A stretch of 50,656 bases of DNA, from positions 1 through 50,656 of the forward strand of contig DATKQY010000063.1 of the NCBI GenBank assembly GCA_035532475.1, written 5' to 3'. The DNA is from DATKQY01 sp035532475. GTDB taxonomy: Bacteria > Actinomycetota > Acidimicrobiia > Acidimicrobiales > Bog-793. A model generated the notes under the pieces. It had not been told where the DNA came from. It did no database searches and saw only the letters and a list, made by a program, of their open reading frames with translations. The position numbers and the translations under genes were made by a program. This document shows, in pieces, positions 1 to 8,012 of this stretch (its first letter is position 1; the number at the start of each line of letters is the position of its first letter).

Positions 1-60
1 CGACCGAAGGGACCGGCCCTCGATCACCACAGCGTCGACGGCATAGCGAGCACGATCCAT
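1..60 (-). CDS. IS481-type transposase, N-terminal 20 codons only (cut by window edge)
   Basis: Read on the minus strand from the ATG at 60, the sequence encodes MDRARYAVDAVVIEGRSLRS and runs off the left edge. This opening (a short helix followed by a VxEGRS motif leading into a helix-turn-helix) is typical, to my recollection, of actinobacterial IS481/IS3-like DDE transposases. The catalytic DDE residues would lie outside the window, so intactness cannot be judged. The call rests on 20 residues plus the repeat-rich sequence immediately upstream. Confidence 0.55.
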   Translation of the reverse strand, partial: MDRARYAVDAVVIEGRSLRS

Positions 61-130
61 GGACACCACCTGAGCAGGTGTCCACGATGTCCTGGGACAT
101 GGTGTCCACTATCTGGTGGAACCGGACACC
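1..130 (-). mobile_element. End of an IS481-like insertion sequence
   Basis: Upstream of the transposase start lies a run of repeated GGTGTCC/GGACACC blocks (61-67, 78-84, 101-107 and 124-130) in both orientations. The outermost, read on the minus strand as TGTCCGGTTC from about 128, has the TGT-initiated end usual for IS481-family terminal repeats. The element therefore seems to end at about 128-130 and to extend leftwards out of the window. Neither the other end nor a target duplication can be seen. Confidence 0.45.
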
Positions 131-455
131 ACTCCCTCCGCGGTGGCTGGCTCGTGAGAGGCAGCCACACTCGAGCCTGCGTCCAGGCGGCAACCCTGCG
201 CAGCGCTTGAGCGGGTGTCCAGCGCGCCGCGTCGCGGACGTGAGGTGCGCTCAGGCGGTCGCGGCCCACCGTGGGCGGCGCGATCTGCCAGGCACCGGGG
301 CTCGGTGGCTCGTGGGAGGGCGCACCGTGGCGTGGGCGGTCCGACCGGCTCCCGCCCGGGCGCCACCAGCCGCCGCCCGGCGGGACGCCGCCGTGTCGGC
401 CCAGGTAACGGGCCCGGCGTTCAAGGCCCATCCGTCCGATGCCGTTAGTTGTCGC
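131..455. other. Non-coding stretch between IS end and GGDEF-EAL gene
   Basis: These 325 bases are very GC-rich. Open frames cross them on both strands, but their translations are Arg/Ala/Pro-rich with no recognisable domain, as expected of chance frames at this GC content. One more GGGTGTCC block occurs near 212-219, possibly an outlying copy of the repeat near the IS end. I see no clear promoter or terminator. Confidence 0.4.
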
Positions 456-2441
456 ATGGCTCGCCGGCGCCCGACCTCGCTCCGCCGGGCGCGAGCGCTC
501 GTCGGCTACGGGGTGCTCACCCTCGTCCCCGTGCTGCTGCTCGGGTTCGTGCTCGTCGCGAGCTTCCGCTCGGAGGCGGCCGGCCGGGGTGTGGCGGAGG
601 GCCGCTCGGAGGCGGTGCTGGTCGCCCGGACGGCGGTCGAGCCGGTCCTCGACGGGCGCCCGCTCGCCGACGGGCTCTCGTCGGCGGAACGCCGGAGCCT
701 CGGGAGGATCGAGCACAGCGTCGTCGCGGAGCACGGCATCCTCCGGCTCCGCGTGCGCGACCTCTCCGGCAACGTCGTCTTCTCCAAGGACGGCTCGGGC
801 GCGAAGCGCGTGCCCGAGCGCGAGGCCCTGGTCGCCGCGCGCGGTCGGACGGTCGCCCTCCTCACGCACCTGAACGCTGACGCCAACGACACCGGATCGG
901 TCGGTCCGGCGTCGGTCGAGGTCTATCTCCCGCTTCTCGCGGGCACGCCGTCGAGGCGCGTCGGCGTGCTCGAGCTCTACCTGCCCTACGCGCCGATCGC
1001 CGCCGACGTGAGCGCCGGGCTCCATGACCTCTACCGTGACCTCGGGATCGGGCTCGGCGTCCTGTACGTCGTGCTGCTCGCCCTCGCGCTCTCGGTGAGC
1101 CGGCGGCTGCGCCAGCAGGTGCGGCTGAACGGGTTCCTCGCCGACCACGACCCGCTGACCGGCCTCGCCAACCGGCCCCTCTTCCACCGCCGGGCCCGGG
1201 GCGTCGTGGCGTCGGCCAAGCGGCGCGGCACCTCGGCGGTGATCGCCCTCCTCGATCTCGACCGGTTCAAGGAGATCAACGACACGCTCGGCCACCACAA
1301 CGGCGACGTGGTCCTCGTCGAGCTGGCCGCTCGCCTCCTGCGCCACACGGCCAGGAGCGACGTCGTCGCGCGCCTCGGGGGTGACGAGTTCGCGCTGGTG
1401 CTGCGCGACGTGGCTGACGTCGACCGGGCGCTCGCCGGGCTGCGCACCGTGATCGAGGAAGAGGTCGAGGTGGGCGGGATCCGGCTGTCGGTCGCGGCGA
1501 GCATCGGCTACGTGGTCGCTCCTGAGGACGGCGCCGACCTAGCGGAGTTGGTCCGTCACGCCGAGGTCGCGATGTACCAGGCCCAGGAGCACCACGCCGG
1601 CACGCTGCGCTACGACCCCGCGGCGGACCACTTCGACGCCGCCAACCTCCACCTCGTGAGCGAGCTGCGCTACGCCATCGAGGGCGGGGAGCTGGTGCTC
1701 CACTACCAGCCCCAGACCCGGCTCGCGGACGGGCGGGTGCGCGCCGTCGAGGCGCTGGTGCGCTGGAAGCACCCAGTCCGCGGCCTGCTCTACCCCGACA
1801 GCTTCGTGCCCCTCGCCGAGCAGACCGGGCTCATCGAGCGGCTGACCGAGTGGGTGCTCGAGCGGGCGCTCACCGACCTGCGCGAGCTCGGGCCGATCGC
1901 GGCCGGCGTGAGCGTCGCGGTGAACGCCTCGGCGCGCAACCTCGGCCGCGCCGACTTCGCCCGGAGGGTCGCGCTCGTGCTCGAGCGCGTCGGGGTCCCG
2001 GCGAGCCAGCTGACCATCGAGATCACCGAGACGGCGCTGCTGGCGGACACGGACCGGGCGGCCGAGGTGCTCGGGGAGCTTGACGCCCTCGGCGTGCGCG
2101 TGAGCCTCGACGACTTCGGCAAGGGGCAGACCGCGCTCGGCTACCTCTCGGCGCTGCCGCTTCGCGAGCTCAAGATCGACCGGGGCTTCGTGACCGACGC
2201 CCACCGCGACGCCTCGCACCGCGCCATCGTGCGCTCGGTGATCGAGCTCGGGCACAACCTCGGCTTCTCGGTCGTCGGCGAGGGCGTCGAGACCGAGGAG
2301 TCCCTCGCCGTGCTGCGACACGCCGGGTGCGACCTGGCGCAGGGCTTCCTGTTCGCCCTCCCGATGCCGGCCGACTCGCTGCGGGCCTGGCTGGCGACGC
2401 GGGCAGGTCGTGCGCTGCTGGCGGTGGCGGAGCGCGACTGA
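456..2441 (+). CDS. Membrane-bound GGDEF-EAL protein (cyclic di-GMP turnover)
   Basis: 661 residues. An arginine-rich N-terminus leads into a hydrophobic segment (about residues 18-35). An extracytoplasmic sensor-like region and a second hydrophobic segment (about 190-210) follow, then a GGDEF domain and an EAL domain. The GGDEF signature is intact at residues 308-312, preceded by a DLDRFKEIND motif. The EAL motif (432-434), the ExTE segment, LDDFGKG and EGVE motifs are also present. By family knowledge, such a protein could both make and degrade cyclic di-GMP in response to a periplasmic signal. The frame is open further upstream, but the ATG at 456 is preferred because it places the basic residues and membrane helix at the true N-terminus. 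There is no convincing ribosome binding site. The signal sensed is unknown. Confidence 0.88.
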   Translation: MARRRPTSLRRARALVGYGVLTLVPVLLLGFVLVASFRSEAAGRGVAEGRSEAVLVARTAVEPVLDGRPLADGLSSAERRSLGRIEHSVVAEHGILRLRVRDLSGNVVFSKDGSGAKRVPEREALVAARGRTVALLTHLNADANDTGSVGPASVEVYLPLLAGTPSRRVGVLELYLPYAPIAADVSAGLHDLYRDLGIGLGVLYVVLLALALSVSRRLRQQVRLNGFLADHDPLTGLANRPLFHRRARGVVASAKRRGTSAVIALLDLDRFKEINDTLGHHNGDVVLVELAARLLRHTARSDVVARLGGDEFALVLRDVADVDRALAGLRTVIEEEVEVGGIRLSVAASIGYVVAPEDGADLAELVRHAEVAMYQAQEHHAGTLRYDPAADHFDAANLHLVSELRYAIEGGELVLHYQPQTRLADGRVRAVEALVRWKHPVRGLLYPDSFVPLAEQTGLIERLTEWVLERALTDLRELGPIAAGVSVAVNASARNLGRADFARRVALVLERVGVPASQLTIEITETALLADTDRAAEVLGELDALGVRVSLDDFGKGQTALGYLSALPLRELKIDRGFVTDAHRDASHRAIVRSVIELGHNLGFSVVGEGVETEESLAVLRHAGCDLAQGFLFALPMPADSLRAWLATRAGRALLAVAERD

Positions 2442-2475
2442 CCGGGGCGCCCGGGGGGATCCGGGCCAGCGGGGG

Positions 2476-3084
2476 TCAGGCCAAGATGTTGACGGCGCGC
2501 GAGAACACCAGCGCCACGGTGAGGAGCGAGGCGAGCGACTCGACCATCATCAGCGCCTTCGCCCAGCCGGTGAGCGGCATCGTGTCGGTCGGGCTGAAGG
2601 CGCTCGCGTTGGTGAACGAGGTGTACAGGTAGTCGAAGAAGTTCGGCGCCCACTCCGGACCGCACGACTCGGGCGTGGTCATCTGGGGGAAGAGGAAGTC
2701 CGGCCGCCGGTGGTGGGGCTGGAGGCGCGCGGCCGGACCGCCCCGGTCGAGCTCCCAGAACCACAGCGCGAACACGAGCACGTTGGTGATCCAGATCGGC
2801 GCCGAGGCGATGATGAGCTGGCGCCCGCTCGCCTTCGACGAGAGCCCCTTCAACAGCTCGTTGACGAGCTCGCCGAGCGAGACCAGGTTGGCGAGGTTGA
2901 TGAGGGCGATCAGCGCGATCGCCGCGAAGCGCAGGCGGACCGACTCGCGCGAGATGCGCTTCGGGCTCGCGATCAGCAAGGCCGCGCCGAGCGCACCCTC
3001 GAGGGACGGCACGAGCCAGCGCGGCCCGAGGCCGCGGATCAGCGAGTCCGGGAGCACGACGTAGAGCACGATGGCGGCCGCCAC
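2476..3084 (-). CDS. Multi-pass membrane protein, ion-channel-like C-terminus
   Basis: At least 202 residues from a GTG at 3084. It shows about four hydrophobic segments. The first pair lies near residues 1-20 and 30-42, an amphipathic stretch and a third helix follow (about 88-110), and the C-terminal part reads FDYLYTSFTNASAFSPTDTMPL before a last helix. That last part resembles the pore-helix/second-helix region of two-TM potassium-channel-like proteins, but I see no TVGYG filter. The GTG at 3084 sits inside the first membrane helix, and the frame continues upstream to a TAA near 3198 with protein-like, charged sequence. The annotated start is therefore probably too short. The gene converges on the GGDEF-EAL gene with 34 bases between. 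Function is unknown. Confidence 0.6.
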   Translation of the reverse strand: MAAAIVLYVVLPDSLIRGLGPRWLVPSLEGALGAALLIASPKRISRESVRLRFAAIALIALINLANLVSLGELVNELLKGLSSKASGRQLIIASAPIWITNVLVFALWFWELDRGGPAARLQPHHRRPDFLFPQMTTPESCGPEWAPNFFDYLYTSFTNASAFSPTDTMPLTGWAKALMMVESLASLLTVALVFSRAVNILA

Positions 3085-3288
3085 CGCGACGGAGGCGGGC
3101 CAGCGCGGCTCGGACAGGGACCGCTCGCCCCAGGCCGCCTCCTCGCGCTCGTTGCGCGCCTTGTCGTCGAGTCGCTCGTCGTCCGTGGTGGCAGGTTAAA
3201 CGACCGCTCGCCGGCATCGACGACAACCGGCCGCCCGGCGTCGCGCGTCCCAGGCGCGGGTGGTCGGTGCCGCCGCCGGCGGACCGCC

Positions 3289-3723
3289 TCACTCCGGCGT
3301 GAGGACGACGAGCGGGATGGGACGCGACGTCCTCGCCTGGTAGCTGTCGTAGCGGCCGTGGTTGTTGGCGTTCACCAGCGCCCAGAGCCGGTCGTAGTCG
3401 GGATCCCCGCGCTCGACCACGCGGGCGCCGGCGCGCCGGCGCGCCGCTTTGACCTGCATCTCGACGCTCGGCTGCGCGCGGACGTTGTGGAGCCATCCCG
3501 GCGCGCGGTCGTCGCCCCCGTTCGAGGCCACCACGACGTGGTCGCGGCCGTCGACAACGTACACGAGGGCGTTCGTGCGCGGCTCGCCGCTGCGGCGGCC
3601 CGTCGTCCGCAGCAGCAGGCAGGGCACCCCGATGAGCCGGTGGCCGATGCGGCCACCGGTCGCTTCGTAGACACGCTGGTGCAGGCGGAGAACGCCCCGC
3701 TGGAACGTCTCTGACAGGTCCAT
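3289..3723 (-). CDS. Deazaflavin (F420)-dependent nitroreductase family protein
   Basis: 144 residues, about the usual length for the DUF385/Ddn family. Supporting motifs are LLLRTTGRRSGEPRTNAL, followed by a strand-rich VYVVDGRDHVVVASNGGDDRAPGWLHNV segment and a C-terminal YDSYQARTSRPIPLVVL tail. In mycobacteria, members use reduced coenzyme F420 to reduce quinones or nitro compounds. The physiological substrate here cannot be read from sequence. The ATG at 3723 follows the stop of the upstream PAS-GGDEF-EAL gene by 11 bases, so the two are probably cotranscribed. Nitroreductases are often members of actinobacterial dormancy regulons, but I see no DosR-like box directly upstream of this one. 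Confidence 0.85.
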   Translation of the reverse strand: MDLSETFQRGVLRLHQRVYEATGGRIGHRLIGVPCLLLRTTGRRSGEPRTNALVYVVDGRDHVVVASNGGDDRAPGWLHNVRAQPSVEMQVKAARRRAGARVVERGDPDYDRLWALVNANNHGRYDSYQARTSRPIPLVVLTPE

Positions 3724-3734
3724 GTCCGCCTCCT

Positions 3735-5873
3735 TCAGTCCGGGTCCGATATGCGCCGCGGCGACGTGGCGGAGCGCAGGACCTCGAGGCACTCCTCCGG
3801 CGGTCGTGGCGGCGAGAAGTGGTAGCCCTGGGCCGCCGGGCAGCCGAGGCGGCGCAGGGCCTCGGCCTGCCGGGCGGTCTCGACCCCTTCGGCCGTCACC
3901 CCGAGGCGAAGTGCCCGGCCGATCGCGACGACGGCGCTGACGATGGTCGAGTCGTACTCGTCGTCGGCGACGCCGTCGACGAAGGAGCGGTCGATCTTCA
4001 GCTCGTCGAACGGGAAGCGCTTGATGTAGGCGAGCGAGGAGTAGCCCGTGCCGAAGTCGTCGATCGCCAGCCGTACGCCGAGGTCGCGCAGGCCTTCGAG
4101 CGCGCCGGCGCAGCGATCGGCGTCCATCAGGATCGACTCGGTCAGCTCGAGCTGCACGCAGGACGGGTCGAGGTGCGCCGAGGCCGTGGCGCTCGTCACG
4201 AGCTCCCGGAAGTCCGGCGCGTGGAGCTGGGTCGCCGAGATGTTGATCGACATCCTCCACCCGGGCGTGCCCCCCACCTCGACCTGCCACCGGCGGAGCT
4301 GGCGGCACGCCTCCTCAAGGACCCAGGTCCCGATGGGGACGACGAGGCCGGTGTCCTCCGCGACCTGGACGAACTCGGGGGGAGCGACGGTGCCGCGTTC
4401 GGGGTGGCGCCAGCGGACCAGCGCCTCCACGCCGATGTAGCGCTCGTCGACGAGGGAGATGATCGGCTGGTACTCGAGGAACAGCTCGCCGTTGGCGATC
4501 GCCCGGCGCAGCCCCGACTCCGCGTCGATCCGCTGCTCGGCCTGGCGGCGCAGCTCGTCGTCGTAGAGCTCCACCCGGGCCCCGCCGCGCTCCTTCGCGC
4601 GGAACATGGCCAGGTCGGCGTCGCGCACGAGCGCCTCGGCCACGCTCCCGACGCCGCCGATCGCCACGCCGACGCTGGCGGTGACGAAGACCTCCCCGCC
4701 CTCGAGCGCGAACGGCGCGTCGAAAGCCCGCCTCACCCGCTCGGCCGAGGCGGCCGCGTCGGCGACCGTGACGACGCCCTCGCAGGTGAGCACGAACTCG
4801 TCGCTGCTGAAGCGGGCGACGGTGTCGGTCGGCCGGACCGTGCGCACGAGACGCTCGCCGACCTCGCGCAACAGCGCGTCGCCCTGCTGGTGGCCGCGCG
4901 TGTCGTTCAGGAGCTTGAAGCGGTCGAGATCGACGAAGAGCACCGCGACGCGCGCGGCGCTCCCCCCGGCCCGGTTCAGCGCGCCCTCGATCCGGTCGAG
5001 CAGGAGGACCCGGTTCGGCAGGTCGGTGAGCGGGTCGTGCAGCGCGTCGTGGGCGAGCCGCTCCTCGGCCTCCTTGCGCTCGGTGATGTCGCGCACGATC
5101 CCCTGCACGGCGACGATCCGTCCGGTGCCGCCGTAGACGGGGCTCAGCCGCTGGCTCGTCCAGACCACGGTCCCGTCCTTGCGCCGGACGCCGACGTCCC
5201 AGGTCTGCGAGAACGCCGTCACCGAGCGGTCCGAGCCGAGGAGACCGAGAACGCCGGGATCGAGCAGGCGGTCGACCAGGTCGGGGTCGGCGCGCAGCTC
5301 CTCGGGCGTGTAGCCGGTCATCTCGGCTGCGGAGGGGCTCACGAAGTCGAACCCCGGCTCGGGGAGAAGTCGATAGAGGAAGACGAGGTCCTGCGCGCTC
5401 TCGACAAGGGTGCGGAAACGGCGCTCGCTCTCGGTGAGGCGCGCCTCGGCCGCCCGGCGCTCCGTGATGTCGCGCGAGATGGCGGACGCGCCGACGACGG
5501 TGCCGTGCGCGCCGCGGATCGGCGAGACGCGCACCTCGACGTCGACGCGCGAGCCGTCCTTGCGAAGCCGCATGCCCTCGGTCGGCGCAAACCGCTCGCC
5601 CCGCCGCATGCTCGCGTAGATGTCGCGGAGCTGGGTGCGCGCGTCCTCGGGGAAGACGAGCTCGATGTTCCGACCGATCATCTCGTCGGCGGTATAGCCG
5701 TAGACGAGCTCAGCCCCCTGGTTCCAGCTGGTGACGGTGCCGTCCATCGTCGTGCTCACGATCGAGTCGTCGGACGACTCCACCACCGCGGCGAGCCGCG
5801 CCGCGGCGGCGGGCTGCGTGCCTGCCGGAGGCGGGCGTTGTCGCCACCTCAGCCGTGCGCGGGCACCGGTCAC
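3735..5873 (-). CDS. PAS-PAS-GGDEF-EAL protein with degenerate GGDEF (SSDEF)
   Basis: 712 residues with no membrane helix, so cytosolic. Domain order is PAS (about residues 25-145, ending RDITERR), PAS/PAC (about 150-275, ending RDITERKEAEERL), GGDEF (about 280-440) and EAL (about 455-700). The cyclase signature is SSDEF at residues 356-360, with both glycines replaced by serine, which usually abolishes diguanylate cyclase activity. The EAL domain keeps EAL (483-485), LTES, IDDFGTGYSSL and AEGVET, so phosphodiesterase activity is expected. The GGDEF domain may act as a GTP-sensing regulatory module. The gene is the first of a pair with the F420 nitroreductase. The ligand or cofactor of the PAS domains is unknown. 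Confidence 0.9.
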   Translation of the reverse strand: MTGARARLRWRQRPPPAGTQPAAAARLAAVVESSDDSIVSTTMDGTVTSWNQGAELVYGYTADEMIGRNIELVFPEDARTQLRDIYASMRRGERFAPTEGMRLRKDGSRVDVEVRVSPIRGAHGTVVGASAISRDITERRAAEARLTESERRFRTLVESAQDLVFLYRLLPEPGFDFVSPSAAEMTGYTPEELRADPDLVDRLLDPGVLGLLGSDRSVTAFSQTWDVGVRRKDGTVVWTSQRLSPVYGGTGRIVAVQGIVRDITERKEAEERLAHDALHDPLTDLPNRVLLLDRIEGALNRAGGSAARVAVLFVDLDRFKLLNDTRGHQQGDALLREVGERLVRTVRPTDTVARFSSDEFVLTCEGVVTVADAAASAERVRRAFDAPFALEGGEVFVTASVGVAIGGVGSVAEALVRDADLAMFRAKERGGARVELYDDELRRQAEQRIDAESGLRRAIANGELFLEYQPIISLVDERYIGVEALVRWRHPERGTVAPPEFVQVAEDTGLVVPIGTWVLEEACRQLRRWQVEVGGTPGWRMSINISATQLHAPDFRELVTSATASAHLDPSCVQLELTESILMDADRCAGALEGLRDLGVRLAIDDFGTGYSSLAYIKRFPFDELKIDRSFVDGVADDEYDSTIVSAVVAIGRALRLGVTAEGVETARQAEALRRLGCPAAQGYHFSPPRPPEECLEVLRSATSPRRISDPD

Positions 5874-5885
5874 TGGCTGCGAATG

Positions 5886-7253
5886 TTACGGCAGCAACGG
5901 TCGCGTCACCGAGGTAGTCGGCCGGAGGGAGCCGCCCTTCGGCTCCGTCGCGCCTGCGGGGCGGGGTCCCTCTGGTGGCTCAGGATGCAGGCGCGGCCAG
6001 GAGACCTGCATGCGCGCCCCGCCCGCCGGCGACGACCCGATCTCCCAGCGCCCGTGGGTGGCCCGCACGACGGCGTCGGCGATCGACAGGCCGAGCCCGG
6101 CGCCGCCGGGCGACGGGTTCGCCCGGTGGAAGCGCCGGAGCACGTCGTCGCGGTCCTCTTCGGCGATGCCCGGGCCGCTGTCGTCCACCGTCACGGTCGC
6201 TCGCGTGGCCGACGACGCCACCGTGACCGCGACGCTCCCGCCCGGCCCCGTGTAGCGGCACGCGTTGTCGACCAGCACCGACACCAGCCGGTCGAGCCAC
6301 TCGGCCGGGGCGCGCACGACGGTGTCGGACGCGGCCGACGCCGAGAGCGTGATCGACCGCTGCCGGGCGATCGGCGCGAAGCGCGCCACGCAGGCCCCGA
6401 CGAGCGCAACGAGGTCGACCGGCTCGTCGGCCGGTGCGCTCGGCACCGTGTCGAGGCGCGCCAGCCACAGCAGGTCGTCAACGATCCCGCGCAGCCTCCG
6501 GCTCTCGGTGGCGACGCGCTCGAGCGACGCCCGGTAGCCGTCGCCGGAGCGCTCCGTCGAGAGCGCCAGGCCGACCTCGGCCTCGATGACGCTGAGCGGC
6601 GTGCGCAGCTCGTGGGAGGCGTCCGCCGTGAAGTCGAGCTGCTGCTGCCGGGCGCGCTCGACGGGGGCCGCGGCGCGACGGCCGATCACCGTCGCGACGA
6701 GGAAGAAGGTGAGCAGCACGAAGGGGAGCACGGAACCTTCGGCCACGAGCAGCGTCGATCGGAAGCCCGAGAGCTGCTCGACGCTCGTCGCGACGACGAC
6801 GCGGCCACCGCGGACGCCCGCGCCGGTGAGGCGGAACGGCCGGCCGGCGATCGTCGCGCCCGAGATGCCGGCGACACCGAACAGCGGTCGCGGCAGCACC
6901 GGGGCGGTGGCGGACAGCGCGACGGCGGCGGAGGAGCCGGCCGGCACCCACCAGGAGAAGACCGGGGCGTCGTCGAGGTCGTCGTGCCCGTGCGTCTGCG
7001 CCTTGGCGGGAAGCGGCCCGAACTTGCCGGTGGCCGGCCGACCGGCGGCCGACTGCACCAGCTCGGCCACCCGGTCGGAGAGGCGGGCGTCGACGGCGTC
7101 GCCGAGGTGCCCGACGACGACGATGTCGGCGACGGCGCAGGCGACGAGGTAGACAGCCAGCGCCAGCAGCGTCGCTCGCAGCGCGACGTGGCGGGCGTGG
7201 CGGTGCACGCCCTTGGAGGGAGCCGACGACCGCTCGCCGCGCCCCCGGATCAC
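5886..7253 (-). CDS. Sensor histidine kinase of an OmpR-type pair
   Basis: 455 residues. A membrane helix near residues 25-45, an extracytoplasmic domain of about 120 residues and a second helix (about 175-195) precede the kinase core. The H-box is ASHELRTPLS with the phospho-acceptor His at 214. The N-box (LVDNACRYT), G1 (DSGPGI) and G2 (GAGLGLSI) boxes are all present, so the kinase should be active. No clear HAMP linker is visible between the second helix and the H-box. The extracytoplasmic part contains a THGHDDLDD stretch that could bind metal, but this is speculative. It overlaps the upstream response-regulator gene by four bases (ATGA type), indicating translational coupling. Confidence 0.92.
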   Translation of the reverse strand: MIRGRGERSSAPSKGVHRHARHVALRATLLALAVYLVACAVADIVVVGHLGDAVDARLSDRVAELVQSAAGRPATGKFGPLPAKAQTHGHDDLDDAPVFSWWVPAGSSAAVALSATAPVLPRPLFGVAGISGATIAGRPFRLTGAGVRGGRVVVATSVEQLSGFRSTLLVAEGSVLPFVLLTFFLVATVIGRRAAAPVERARQQQLDFTADASHELRTPLSVIEAEVGLALSTERSGDGYRASLERVATESRRLRGIVDDLLWLARLDTVPSAPADEPVDLVALVGACVARFAPIARQRSITLSASAASDTVVRAPAEWLDRLVSVLVDNACRYTGPGGSVAVTVASSATRATVTVDDSGPGIAEEDRDDVLRRFHRANPSPGGAGLGLSIADAVVRATHGRWEIGSSPAGGARMQVSWPRLHPEPPEGPRPAGATEPKGGSLRPTTSVTRPLLP

Positions 7254-7918
7254 GGCCCCACCAGGCGGTAGCCGGAGCCGCGGACAGTCTCGATCCGGGC
7301 GTCGGAGTGGGCGATCTTCCCCCGCAGGCGCGCGATGTGGACCTCGATGGTGTTCGAGCCCAGCGCGTCGGCCTCCTCGGGCCAGGCGTGCAGCGCGATC
7401 GAGCGCCGGCTCACGATGGCGGGCGATCGCCTGGTGAGCAGCTCCAAGATGGCGTGCTCGCGCGGCGTCAGATCGACGGGCTCACCGTCGACCGCGACTT
7501 CGCGCGTCGCCGGGTCGACGAGGAGCGAGCCGCAGCGCAGCACCGGGTCGCGCTCGCCGGACGGCCGGCGCAGCAGGGCGCGCAGGCGCGCCAGCAGCTC
7601 TCCGTAATCGAACGGCTTGACGAGGTAGTCGTCGGCGCCCCCGTCGAGGGCGCGTACGCGGTCGACCGGGGCGTCGCGTGCCGTCAGCATCAGGAACGGC
7701 GTGCTGATGCCGCGCGCCCGCGCCCACGCCACGACCTCCAGGCCCGAGCGCCCCGGCAGGCGCCAGTCGAGCACGGCGACGCCGTACTCGTTGACGGCGA
7801 GGTAGTCCGTGGCGTCCTCGCCGTCGGCGGTGGCGTCGACGACGTAGCCCGCCTCCCTGAGCCCGCGGACGAGCACCTCCCGCAGGTGGTCGTCGTCCTC
7901 GGCGAGCAGGAGCCGCAC
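7250..7918 (-). CDS. OmpR/PhoB-family response regulator
   Basis: 222 residues from a GTG at 7918. The receiver domain has the acidic pair (EDDD, residues 7-10), phospho-acceptor Asp51 in VLDWRLPG, the switch Thr in LMLTARD and the Lys in LVKPF. The C-terminal winged helix has the usual LTPREHAILELL and SNTIEVHIARLRGKI segments, ending in the ETVRGSGYRL hairpin. It is the first gene of a two-gene operon with the histidine kinase. The divergent kelch gene begins 94 bases away and shares the upstream region, so it is a possible target, though I could not identify a repeat that would serve as its binding site. Confidence 0.93.
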   Translation of the reverse strand: MRLLLAEDDDHLREVLVRGLREAGYVVDATADGEDATDYLAVNEYGVAVLDWRLPGRSGLEVVAWARARGISTPFLMLTARDAPVDRVRALDGGADDYLVKPFDYGELLARLRALLRRPSGERDPVLRCGSLLVDPATREVAVDGEPVDLTPREHAILELLTRRSPAIVSRRSIALHAWPEEADALGSNTIEVHIARLRGKIAHSDARIETVRGSGYRLVGP

Positions 7919-8012
7919 GGCGAGAGTGTTGCAGCTCGAGGGCGCCGGGCGGTGCCGGGGGGCGCCCCAGTCCAGTGAGGCGCGCCCCAGCCCGAGCAGT
8001 AGCGTCGTGCCG

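Noticed and set aside
24..1346. Long minus-strand open frame across the GGDEF-EAL gene
   Set aside because: It is antisense to a clear domain protein and its translation is Arg/Glu/Asp/Pro-rich without motifs, as expected from high-GC third-position bias.
3819..7271. 1150-codon plus-strand open frame
   Set aside because: It lies antisense to the PAS-GGDEF-EAL and histidine kinase genes, both with intact catalytic motifs. Its own translation is low-complexity.
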